Shown one piece after another: positions 34,080 to 41,159 of a DNA stretch of 64,000 bases. Position 1 is the first letter of the stretch. Every line of letters begins with the position of its first letter. Position numbers and translations under genes: made by a program. The notes beneath the pieces are model-generated. The model saw only the letters and a list, made by a program, of their open reading frames with translations, had not been told where the DNA came from and searched no databases. Source of the DNA: Streptomyces albireticuli (GTDB taxonomy: Bacteria > Actinomycetota > Actinomycetes > Streptomycetales > Streptomycetaceae); contig NZ_CP021744.1 of the NCBI RefSeq assembly GCF_002192455.1, positions 5,427,501-5,491,500 on the forward strand. The letters run 5' to 3'.

Positions 34080-35282
34080 ATGGCGCAGCGCTTCGTCGTC
34101 GAGGCGGACGGCGGCTCCCGGGGCAACCCGGGGCCCGCCGGCTACGGCGCGGTCGTCCTCGACCCGGCGACGGGCGAGGCGCTCGCCGAGGCGGCCGAGT
34201 ACATCGGCACCGCCACCAACAACGTCGCCGAGTACAAGGGCCTGATCGCCGGTCTGAAGGCGGCCAGGGACCTGGACCCGGAGGCCCGGGTCCAGGTCCG
34301 CATGGACTCCAAGCTCGTCGTCGAGCAGATGTCCGGCCGCTGGAAGATCAAGCACCCGGACATGAAGCCGCTAGCCGCCGAGGCGAAGGCGGTCTTCCCG
34401 CCCGGCCGGGTCACCTACGAGTGGATCCCGCGCGAGCGGAACAAGCACGCGGACCGGCTGGCCAACGAGGCCATGGACGCTGGCCGGCTCGGCAGGCGGT
34501 GGGAGCCCGGCGCGTCGGGCGCCGCCCTGGCCGCCGGCCCGGGTGCCCCGGCCGGCACCGGGACGGCCACGGCCACGCTGCCGTCGGCACGGGCCGGGGC
34601 CGCGGAGCCGGCCGAGCCCAAGGCCCCGCCCGTCGGCTGGGCCGCGCCCGCCGACCTCGGCGCGCCGACCACCTTCGTCCTGCTCCGGCACGGCGAGACG
34701 GCGCTGACGCCGCAGAAGCGCTTCTCCGGCAGCGGCGGCGGTGACCCCGAGCTGTCGCCCGCGGGCCGCCGCCAGGCCGAGGCCGCCGCCGCGGCGCTCG
34801 CCGCGCGCGGCACGATCCAGGCGGTCGTCTCCTCGCCGCTGCGCCGCTGCCAGGAGACCGCCGGCGCCGTGGCCGCGCGCCTGGGCCTGGAGGTCCGGGT
34901 CGACGAGGGCCTGCGCGAGACGGACTTCGGCTCCTGGGAGGGCCTGACCTTCGCCGAGGTCAAGGAGCGCTTCCCCGACGACCTCGACGCCTGGCTGAGC
35001 TCCTCCAAGGCCGCCCCGACCGGCGGCGGCGAGAGCTTCGCGACGGTCGCCCGCCGGACCGCGCTCACGCGCGACCGGCTCCTCGCGCGGTACGCGGGGA
35101 AGACGGTGCTCCTGGTCACGCATGTGACCCCGGTCAAGACCCTGGTCCGGCTGGCGCTGGGCGCGCCGCCGGAGTCCCTGTTCCGCATGGAGCTCTCGGC
35201 GGCGTCGCTGTCGGCCGTGGCCTACTACGCCGACGGCAACGCGTCGCTGCGGCTGCTGAACGACACGTCGCACCTGCGCTAG
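34080..35282 (+). CDS. Bifunctional RNase HI / histidine phosphatase
   Basis: A 400-aa fusion. Residues about 1-135 are RNase HI (VEADGGSRGNPGPAGYG, ATNNVAEYKG, MDSKLVVEQ, NKHADRLANEAM), with the Asp-Glu-Asp-Asp catalytic set visible. After a Pro/Ala linker (about 145-195) comes a phosphoglycerate-mutase-like domain with RHGE (FVLLRHGETALTPQ), related to CobC alpha-ribazole phosphatase. It matches the architecture of M. tuberculosis Rv2228c, which has both activities. It should remove RNA from RNA/DNA hybrids and may also serve in B12 nucleotide-loop assembly. Confidence 0.92.
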   Translation: MAQRFVVEADGGSRGNPGPAGYGAVVLDPATGEALAEAAEYIGTATNNVAEYKGLIAGLKAARDLDPEARVQVRMDSKLVVEQMSGRWKIKHPDMKPLAAEAKAVFPPGRVTYEWIPRERNKHADRLANEAMDAGRLGRRWEPGASGAALAAGPGAPAGTGTATATLPSARAGAAEPAEPKAPPVGWAAPADLGAPTTFVLLRHGETALTPQKRFSGSGGGDPELSPAGRRQAEAAAAALAARGTIQAVVSSPLRRCQETAGAVAARLGLEVRVDEGLRETDFGSWEGLTFAEVKERFPDDLDAWLSSSKAAPTGGGESFATVARRTALTRDRLLARYAGKTVLLVTHVTPVKTLVRLALGAPPESLFRMELSAASLSAVAYYADGNASLRLLNDTSHLR

Positions 35283-35308
35283 GCGGGCGGGCCCGCGCGC
35301 CCGCGGGC

Positions 35309-35394
35309 TCGCCCGTACGCGCGTGGGCCCGGCGGCAGCCCGGATCATCCGGCCGAGCAGGGTGACGGTTCGCCCGTACGCGCGTGGGCCCGGC
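35309..35394. repeat. 25-bp direct repeat, period 61
   Basis: TCGCCCGTACGCGCGTGGGC plus five more bases occurs at 35309-35333 and again at 35370-35394 without mismatch, in the gap between the RNase H gene and the convergent zinc-ribbon gene. It looks like a local duplication. Confidence 0.8.
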
Positions 35395-35399
35395 CCGGC

Positions 35400-35840
35400 T
35401 CAGCCCTCCGCGCGTGCCGCGATGGCCTCGTCCAGGGCCGCGAGCGCCGCGACCCGCTGCCGTTCACGCTCTTCGATGTTCAGCGCGCTCTCGCCCGTCG
35501 CCGCGACCCGCGGGCACCGCGGGCACCGCCAGCGGTCGGGGGCGCCGAGCGGCGGTGCGGTCATGGGGATCTCGCAGTGGGGGCACTTCACGATCACTCC
35601 TTCCACATGGCCGCAGGACGCGCAGACCCACACCGGGCCCTCCGCGTCGTGCTGCCGCCACGCGGTTCTGTGACACCGCGGGCAACCGGTCGTGACGATC
35701 CCTGCGCGGCTCATGACGGGCGGCTCCGGGGTGGTGTCCGCGTATTCGATGATCCGGGCTCTGATCCGGTCGTCCGTGGTGTTGGCCATCCGGAGCAGGT
35801 GTGCGACTCGCGAGCGTGCTTCGTCAACGAAATCGTTCAT
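35400..35840 (-). CDS. Double zinc-ribbon protein of unknown function
   Basis: A 146-aa protein with four paired cysteine motifs, CPRC, CASC, CPHC and CPRC, so two zinc ribbons are likely (residues about 53-110). The N-terminal helix (VDEARSRVAHLLRMANTTDD) and C-terminal helix (EERERQRVAALAALDEA) flank them. It may bind nucleic acid or protein; I do not recognise a named family. The ATG is at 35840. From 35841 to 36101 (260 bases) I see nothing beyond its promoter. Confidence 0.72.
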   Translation of the reverse strand: MNDFVDEARSRVAHLLRMANTTDDRIRARIIEYADTTPEPPVMSRAGIVTTGCPRCHRTAWRQHDAEGPVWVCASCGHVEGVIVKCPHCEIPMTAPPLGAPDRWRCPRCPRVAATGESALNIEERERQRVAALAALDEAIAARAEG

Positions 35841-36101
35841 GGCGGGCAGCAGGCTACGCCGAGTGGGTGTGGACGTCGTACCCGCTTCGTACCGGAACTC
35901 CCTACGCCGCGGGCCGGGCGCGAACGGCGCCCGGCCGCACAGGCGCTGGTCCTGGCGGGTGAGGTGGCGTTCCCTGGCGCGGAGTGGCGCGGCATGGCGC
36001 GTTCTGGGATTGACCCTTACGGACGACCCCGCGCGGAGGGCTGTTGCTGACGGGGGAGGCGGGGTGGGGGCGTCGGCGGGGGTACCGGCCGGCCGCCTGT
36101 C

Positions 36102-36719
36102 TCAGGCGCGGAGCGCCGCCGCCTCGCGGGCGAGCCGGGTGATCCGACCCCAGTCGTGGCGCGCGAGCGCGTCGGCGGGCAGCATCCACGTACCGCCGAC
36201 GCAGCCGACGTTCGGCAGTGCCAGGTAGTCCGGCGCGGAGCCGGGGCCTATGCCGCCGGTCGGGCAGAAGCGGGCCGCGGGGAGGGCGGCGCCGAGGGAC
36301 TTCAGCCAGGCCACCCCGCCGGACGCCTCGGCCGGGAAGAACTTCATCTCGCGCACGCCGCGCTCCAGCAGCGCCATGACCTCGGACGCCGACGAGACCC
36401 CCGGCAGGAACGGCAGCCCGGCCGCGCGCGCCGCGGCCAGCAGCGGCTCCGTCCACCCCGGACTCACCAGGAACCGCGCCCCGGCCGCGGCCGCTCCCGC
36501 CACGTGCCCGGCGTCCAGGACGGTACCCGCCCCCACGGTCGCCTCCGGCACCTCGGCGGCGATGGCCCGTATCGCCCCGAGCGCGGCCTCCGTCCGCAGC
36601 GTCACCTCGACGGCGGGGAGCCCGCCGGCGACGAGCGCCCGGGCGAGGGGGACGGCGTCGGCGACGTCGTCCAGGACGACCACGGGGAGGACGGGGGCGA
36701 GGGTGAGGATGCCGGGCAT
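36102..36719 (-). CDS. eda: KHG/KDPG aldolase
   Basis: A 205-aa class I aldolase. The catalytic residues are visible: Glu in AVEVTLRT, the Schiff-base Lys in REMKFFPAEASGG, and the phosphate-binding FCPTGGIG. It splits 2-keto-3-deoxy-6-phosphogluconate into pyruvate and glyceraldehyde 3-phosphate, the last step of Entner-Doudoroff or of hexuronate breakdown. It stands alone. The start at 36719 has no good ribosome site, and an inverted repeat lies 28 bases upstream. Confidence 0.92.
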   Translation of the reverse strand: MPGILTLAPVLPVVVLDDVADAVPLARALVAGGLPAVEVTLRTEAALGAIRAIAAEVPEATVGAGTVLDAGHVAGAAAAGARFLVSPGWTEPLLAAARAAGLPFLPGVSSASEVMALLERGVREMKFFPAEASGGVAWLKSLGAALPAARFCPTGGIGPGSAPDYLALPNVGCVGGTWMLPADALARHDWGRITRLAREAAALRA

Positions 36720-36746
36720 GGGGGCATCTTGGCGTGGGGCGGTGGG

Positions 36747-36777
36747 TGTTGCAATGGGGGTTGCGTCCTGTGCAACA
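36747..36777. promoter_or_regulatory. TGTTGCA/TGCAACA inverted repeat upstream of aldolase gene
   Basis: TGTTGCA (36747-36753) and TGCAACA (36771-36777) form a dyad with 17 bases between; GTTGC recurs in the middle. The half sites contain TTGCA/TGCAA, reminiscent of GntR- or LacI-type operators of sugar-acid genes. Weak but well placed. Confidence 0.45.
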
Positions 36778-36781
36778 GAGT

Positions 36782-36799
36782 GGGTGGGGGTGGGGTGGG
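36782..36799 (+). other. Potential G-quadruplex
   Basis: GGGTGGGGGTGGGGTGGG on the plus strand has four G-runs with single T loops, the most stable G4 pattern. The G-rich tract continues to about 36840. It lies 63 bases upstream of the aldolase start, on the non-template side of a leftward transcript's upstream region. The whole gap 36720-37159 has no gene; it also holds repeats. Confidence 0.6.
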
Positions 36800-36898
36800 T
36801 GGCGGTGCGGGGTGGGTGACGGCGGGGTGCCGCTGCGCGGGGCTTTTTCCCCGGCCCCGCCCCTTCCCGCCGCATCCGATGTGCGGCTCCGCCGCGTG

Positions 36899-36926
36899 CG
36901 GGGCTCCGCCCCGGACCCCGGTCCTC
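36899..36926. repeat. Dispersed intergenic repeat, inverted copy
   Basis: This is the exact reverse complement of 17174-17201. A short distance on, 37018-37037 (CAGCCCGGCCGGCGCTTGAG) is a variant of the phrase at 17158. The region 36880-37110 is thus built of the mobile-like intergenic phrases typical of Streptomyces. Confidence 0.75.
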
Positions 36927-37159
36927 GAACTCCCCCGGCTACCGCTGGGAGGTGCCCCCAGACGGGCTGATTCATTGCCCGGAACCGGGCAGAAAGCCAG
37001 CCACGGACAGGGGCACATTCAGCCCGGCCGGCGCTTGAGGCCACCGCGCGTCAGCGCGGAACGGGGGCCCGGGGATCTCCCCGGTATCGGGAAGGGGCGG
37101 GGCTGGGGAACAAGCCGCCCGCAGGGCCCGCCACCCGCCGCCACCCGCACCCGTCACCG

Positions 37160-37957
37160 CTACAGCTCCGTAACCACCACATCCAGCGCCCAAGCCCCAC
37201 CCTTCACGCGCGGCGCCGACCCCTCCACCACATACCCCAGATCCCGCAACGCCCCCACCAGCTCCGAAGGCCCCGACGGCGACACCCCCGCCGTCAGCAG
37301 CTCCCGCACCAGCCGCCCCTTGGTCGCCTTGTTGAAGTGGCTCACGACCGACCGCTTCTCGACGCCGTCGACGATCCGCGACTGGAGCACCCGCACCGTC
37401 GCCGTCCGCTCCGCCACCCCGCCCTTCGGCTTCCACGCCGTGGCGTACGCGGCCGAGCGCAGGTCGAGGACCAGCCGCCCGTCCGCCGCCTCCGGCAGCG
37501 GGCCGGCCATCGCGCGGCGCCAGTGCGCGCCGAGCGCGCCCAGGCCGGGCAGCTTGACGCCCATGGAGCAGCGGTAGGAGGGGATGGCGTCCCCGACCCG
37601 GACCGCGCCCCACAGGCCGGAGAAGACCAGCAGCGACTCCTCCGCGCGCCGCCGCGCCGCCGCGTCCAGGGTGGCGAGGCCGAGCGCGTCGTAGAGCACA
37701 CCGGTGTAGATCTCGCCCGCGGGCCGGGTCCCGGACGTCCGCAGCGCCGCGTTCTTCGCGACCTCGCCGCGCAGGCCGGGGGAGAGGCCGAGAACCTCGG
37801 CGGCCTTCTCCTCGTCGCCCGCGCACAGCTCGACCAGCTCCGCCAGCACGGCCTCGCGGGCCTCGGTGAGGGCCGGCAGCGACAGCCCGCCGACCTCCAG
37901 CGCGGGCCCGGTGCCACCTGTGGCCTTGCCCTCGGACGGCGGCAACAGCACGAGCAC
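37160..37957 (-). CDS. yaaA: Peroxide stress protein YaaA family
   Basis: A 265-aa DUF328/YaaA protein: it begins LVLLPPSEGKA, has a YTGVLYDAL stretch (near 87), MGVKLPGL, and the C-terminal SHFNKATKGRLVREL. In E. coli YaaA lowers intracellular iron damage during peroxide stress and binds DNA; the biochemical role is not settled. The GTG start at 37957 has AAGGAG upstream. It is divergent from the RNB nuclease gene, with 166 bases between them for two promoters. Confidence 0.92.
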   Translation of the reverse strand: MLVLLPPSEGKATGGTGPALEVGGLSLPALTEAREAVLAELVELCAGDEEKAAEVLGLSPGLRGEVAKNAALRTSGTRPAGEIYTGVLYDALGLATLDAAARRRAEESLLVFSGLWGAVRVGDAIPSYRCSMGVKLPGLGALGAHWRRAMAGPLPEAADGRLVLDLRSAAYATAWKPKGGVAERTATVRVLQSRIVDGVEKRSVVSHFNKATKGRLVRELLTAGVSPSGPSELVGALRDLGYVVEGSAPRVKGGAWALDVVVTEL

Positions 37958-38123
37958 GGTCGTTCTCCTTCAGCGGGTGACGGCGGGGTGGGGGAAGGGC
38001 GTCCGCCCCGCGTGCCCTCAGGTGCCGCGAGGGGGCGGCGGCGCCCGTACCCCGTCGAGCCTAACGCCGCCCGCCGCCGTCCCCGCCGTGCCGCCCGCCC
38101 CGACCGGAAATACGCTCGATGTC

Positions 38124-39596
38124 ATGCCCCGCCGTCAGATGCACGTGACCGACAGGGACGGCGCCCCGCTGCGGGCGGCCCTGCGCGAGCTGCGCACGCA
38201 GCCGGGTGTGCCCGGGGAGTTCCCGGCGGCCGTCCTGGAGGAGGCCGAGAAGGCCGCGCGGCGGCCCCGGCTGCCGGCGTACGACGCCACCGACCTGCCG
38301 CTGTTCACCATCGACCCGCCCGGCTCGATGGACCTGGACCAGGCGATGTTCCTCGCCCGCCGCGACACCGGCGGCTTCCGGGTGTACTACGCGATCGCCG
38401 ACGTGGCCGCCTTCGTACGGCCCGGCCTCCACCTCGACGCCGAGGCGCACCGCCGGGTGATGACCCTGTACTACCCCGACGGCCGGGTACCCCTGCACCC
38501 CGACGCCCTCGGCGAGGGCGCCGCCAGCCTGCTGCCCGACCACACGCGGCCGGCGCTGCTCTGGGAGTTCGACCTCGACACCGACGGGCAGGTCGTCCGG
38601 ACCGACGTGCGGCGCGCCCTCGTCCGCAGCCGCGCCAAGCTCGACTACGCGGGCGTGCAGCGGGCCGTGGACTCCGGGACGGCGGAGGAGCCGCTGTCGC
38701 TGCTGCGCGAGATAGGCCTGCGCCGGGAGGAGCTGGAGCGCACGCGCGGCGGGATCTCCCTCAACGTGCCGGAGCAGGAGATCGTCCGGCGCGGGAACCA
38801 CTACGCGCTCGAATACCGGGCACCGCTGCCCGCCGACGGCTGGAACGCCCAGATCTCCCTGATGACCGGCATCGCCGCGGCCGAGCTGATGCTGCGCTCG
38901 GGCACGGGCATCCTGCGTACGCTCCCGCCCGCCCCGGAGAGCGCGGTGGCCCGGCTGCGCCGGGTGGCCCGGGCCCTCGGCGTCAACTGGCCCGACAGCA
39001 TGCCGTACGCCGTCGTCGTCCGCGCCCTCGACCCGACGCACACCCAGCACGCCGCGTTCCTCCAGGAGTGCACGGCCCTGCTGCGCGGCGCGGGCTACAC
39101 CGCCTTCGACAAGGAGCGCCCCACCGAGCATCCGCTGCCCGCGGACCCGGCCGCCCTCACGCACGCCGCGCTGGCGGCGCCGTACGCCCACTGCACCGCG
39201 CCGCTGCGCCGGCTCGTCGACCGGTACACCGGCGAGCTGTGCCTGGCGGCGGCCGCGGGCACCGAGCCCCCCGAGTGGGTGCGGGCGGCGCTCGACGCCC
39301 TCCCGGGGGAGATGGAGGCCGGCGGCCGGCGCGCGGCCCAGGCGGAACGGGACTGCGTGGACCTGGTCGAGGCGGCGCTGCTGCGGGACCGGATCGGCGA
39401 GATCTTCGACGCGTACGTGGTGGACATCCAGGAGAAGCGGCCGACGGCGGGCACCGTCCATCTGTACGAGCCCGCGGTGATCGGCCACGTGGAGGGCGAC
39501 GTGGACGGGCCTCCGCTGGCGCTGGGGCACCGGCTGCGCGTCCGGGTGATCGAGGCGGAACCGGGCCGGGACAAGGTCTGGTTCGCCCCGGCGTGA
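38124..39596 (+). CDS. RNB-domain ribonuclease (RNase II/R family)
   Basis: A 490-aa 3'-5' exoribonuclease core. The active-site aspartates are in TIDPPGSMDLDQAM (residues about 65-78), and YYAIADVAAFV and ALEYRAPLPADGWNAQISLMT are RNB hallmarks. The usual cold-shock N-terminal domains and a clear S1 domain are missing, so it is a compact form known in actinomycetes. The C-terminal part (TGTVHLYEPAVIGHVEG, about 440-490) may replace S1. ATG 38124 has no strong site; a longer start is unlikely. Confidence 0.9.
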   Translation: MPRRQMHVTDRDGAPLRAALRELRTQPGVPGEFPAAVLEEAEKAARRPRLPAYDATDLPLFTIDPPGSMDLDQAMFLARRDTGGFRVYYAIADVAAFVRPGLHLDAEAHRRVMTLYYPDGRVPLHPDALGEGAASLLPDHTRPALLWEFDLDTDGQVVRTDVRRALVRSRAKLDYAGVQRAVDSGTAEEPLSLLREIGLRREELERTRGGISLNVPEQEIVRRGNHYALEYRAPLPADGWNAQISLMTGIAAAELMLRSGTGILRTLPPAPESAVARLRRVARALGVNWPDSMPYAVVVRALDPTHTQHAAFLQECTALLRGAGYTAFDKERPTEHPLPADPAALTHAALAAPYAHCTAPLRRLVDRYTGELCLAAAAGTEPPEWVRAALDALPGEMEAGGRRAAQAERDCVDLVEAALLRDRIGEIFDAYVVDIQEKRPTAGTVHLYEPAVIGHVEGDVDGPPLALGHRLRVRVIEAEPGRDKVWFAPA

Positions 39597-39603
39597 GCCG
39601 GGC

Positions 39604-40212
39604 TCAGGCACCGGTCGGCGCGGGCAGCAGGGCGCGGAGGGCGGCCACCGCCTCCGCCGGGTCGTCGGCGTGGCAGTGCACGGTCCGTACGTCCACGGGC
39701 CGGGCGAGGAGGCGGCGGACGGTGAGGGGTTCGGTCAGCTCCACGGTGAGGGAGGTCTGCCCGGCGATCGGTACGTCGAGGACGCCGTCGGCCGGCGCGT
39801 TACCGGTCGGGAAGCGGAGCTCAGGCCGGACGGAGGCGATGAGACGGGCGGGTATCCGCACGTCCAGCCGCGCGCCGTGGCGCAGCCGCAGGCCGTCCGG
39901 GCCGATGGTGTGCGGCCGGGCGACGCAACCGGCGTGCAGGCCGAGGACGAGCAGCATGGTGTAGACGTCGAGGGCGAGGACCACCTCGTGGAGACCGGGG
40001 TGGCCGGCGGTGAAGAAGGACATCCCCGCCGTCTCGACGACACACACGAACAGCAGCGCGTACATGGTCGACCCCTGAGCTCGCGCGTAACCGAACCCCC
40101 GCGCCGCACCACCCACCCCGTCCCGCCGCCGCACGGCCCAGAGCCCCAGCCCGCGCCACACCCGGGCCTCGTGGACGGCGAGGGCCTTGAGCCAGGTGAG
40201 CGCGCGTCTCAT
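39604..40212 (-). CDS. Two-helix membrane protein of unknown function
   Basis: A 202-aa protein. A basic N-terminus (residues 1-48) is followed by two hydrophobic segments (TMYALLFVCVVETAGMSFF and VVLALDVYTMLLVLGLHAG). A cytoplasmic beta-rich domain follows (HTIGPDGLRLRHGARLDVRIP ... SLTVELTEPLTV) and looks like a PH-type domain. Such proteins are common next to metal or stress regulators in streptomycetes, but I cannot name a function. A MerR-type promoter may drive it. GGAGAGGACACCCCGAC precedes ATG 40212. Confidence 0.75.
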   Translation of the reverse strand: MRRALTWLKALAVHEARVWRGLGLWAVRRRDGVGGAARGFGYARAQGSTMYALLFVCVVETAGMSFFTAGHPGLHEVVLALDVYTMLLVLGLHAGCVARPHTIGPDGLRLRHGARLDVRIPARLIASVRPELRFPTGNAPADGVLDVPIAGQTSLTVELTEPLTVRRLLARPVDVRTVHCHADDPAEAVAALRALLPAPTGA

Positions 40213-40257
40213 GTCGGGGTGTCCTCTCCGGTCGTCATGGTGATCCCCTCGGTCACC

Positions 40258-40288
40258 ATGAGAAACCCTTACGCCGCGGCAAGGTCAA
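40258..40288 (-). promoter_or_regulatory. MerR-type promoter candidate
   Basis: On the minus strand TTGACC (40283-40288) and TCTCAT (40258-40263) are 19 bases apart. The spacer carries CCTTGCCGCGGCGTAAGG, a CCTT...AAGG dyad. The long spacer with an internal dyad is typical of promoters twisted into shape by MerR-family activators. It points at the membrane-protein gene at 40212. Confidence 0.45.
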
Positions 40289-40314
40289 GTGCCCTCCGGT
40301 CCGGCAGGTAGCAT
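40285..40314 (+). promoter_or_regulatory. RNase P RNA promoter candidate
   Basis: TCAAGT (40285-40290) and TAGCAT (40309-40314) with an 18-base spacer lie just ahead of the mature RNase P RNA 5' end. It overlaps the leftward MerR-type promoter on the other strand. Confidence 0.5.
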
Positions 40315-40323
40315 GGTCGGCAC

Positions 40324-40734
40324 GGCGGACGAGCCGGCCGGGCGGCCGCGTGGGATCTTCGGATCCCCCGAGGAACGTCCGGGCTCCATACGGCAGGGTG
40401 GTGGGTAACGCCCACCCGGGGTGACCCGCGGGACAGTGCCACAGAAAACAGACCGCCGGAGGCCGCGAGGCTTCCGGTAAGGGTGAAACGGTGGTGTAAG
40501 AGACCACCAGCGCCTGAGGTGACTCAGGCGGCTAGGTAAACCCCACCCGGAGCAAGGTCAAGAGGGCCGTCGCGAGACGGCCTGCGCGGACGTTCGAGGG
40601 CTGCCAGCCCGAGTCCGCGGGTAGACCGCACGAGCCTGTCGGCAACGGCAGGCCTAGATGGATGGCCGCCTCCCCGAGGGCCGCGAGGCCCCCGGGAGAC
40701 AGAACCCGGCGTACAGGCCGACTCGTCCGTCGCC
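40324..40734 (+). ncRNA. rnpB: RNase P RNA (bacterial type A)
   Basis: Catalytic RNA that trims tRNA 5' leaders. Landmarks of the bacterial type are present: the CR-I region GAGGAACGTCCGGGCTCC (40370-40387), ACAGTGCCACAGAAA (40432-40446), GGGTGAAACGGTGG, the L15 region GGTAAACCCCACC (which pairs with tRNA CCA), AGATGGATGG and AGACAGAACCCGGCGTACAG near the 3' end. The ends pair (GGCGGACGAG with CTCGTCCGTC), which defines P1. A Rho-independent terminator follows at once. Confidence 0.97.
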
Positions 40735-41027
40735 ATACGGCGACAAAGTCCTCCGGCCGGTAGGCCGGAGGACTTTTCCGTGGCGGACGCGACCAGGTCC
40801 GTTCCTGTCGCGATCTCCACCGCCACCGCCCAGCGCGGCAGGAACCCGTTGACGGGGCCCACCGGCTGTGTCTCCGCCGCGAGGGTGAGCACCTCGTCCC
40901 GCTCGGACTCCATCAGGGGGAGCTTCGACGGGGCCACGCGCGCCAGGGCCTGCCTGAGCGCGGAGACGGTTCTCTCCGGGCGTTCGATGACCGGTTCGTC
41001 ACCGCGTTCCACCGGGTGCGCGCTCAT
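40524..41027 (-). pseudogene. Truncated DUF6247-like gene running into RNase P RNA
   Basis: From ATG 41027, about 70 residues look like the conserved N-terminal half of DUF6247 proteins (VSALRQALARVAPSKLPLME, ERDEVLTLAAETQPVGPVNG, WAVAVEIATGTDL). After this the frame crosses the RNase P terminator and continues antisense through the RNA gene to a stop at 40524. That tail is only a shadow of the RNA. The expected C-terminal helices are missing, so the gene is probably a deletion remnant. DUF6247 proteins often accompany toxin-like partners; none is seen here. The gap 41028-41159 holds its promoter and a hairpin (CTCCCCGG/CCCGGGGAG). Confidence 0.6.
40745..40777 (+). terminator. RNase P RNA terminator
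   Basis: AAAGTCCTCCGGCC (40745-40758), loop GGTA and GGCCGGAGGACTTT (40763-40776) make a perfect 14-bp stem followed by T. It is one of the few hairpins here with a real U-run. Confidence 0.93.
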
Positions 41028-41159
41028 GTGGGCTCCCTCGCGCGAGCGATACCGTGACCGGCGCCTGCCGTGCGGGCCCACGATAGCCGGGCTCCCCGGA
41101 CCTGGAGGCGCGAAGCCCCCGGGCCCGGGGAGTGGGTGGGCTGAGGAAACCCCTTCCGG

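Noticed and set aside
40213..40259. Small leftward peptide MVTEGITMTTGEDTPT upstream of the membrane protein
   Set aside because: It could be a leader peptide overlapping the next start (ATGA), but it is too short and has no family support, so I do not call it a gene.
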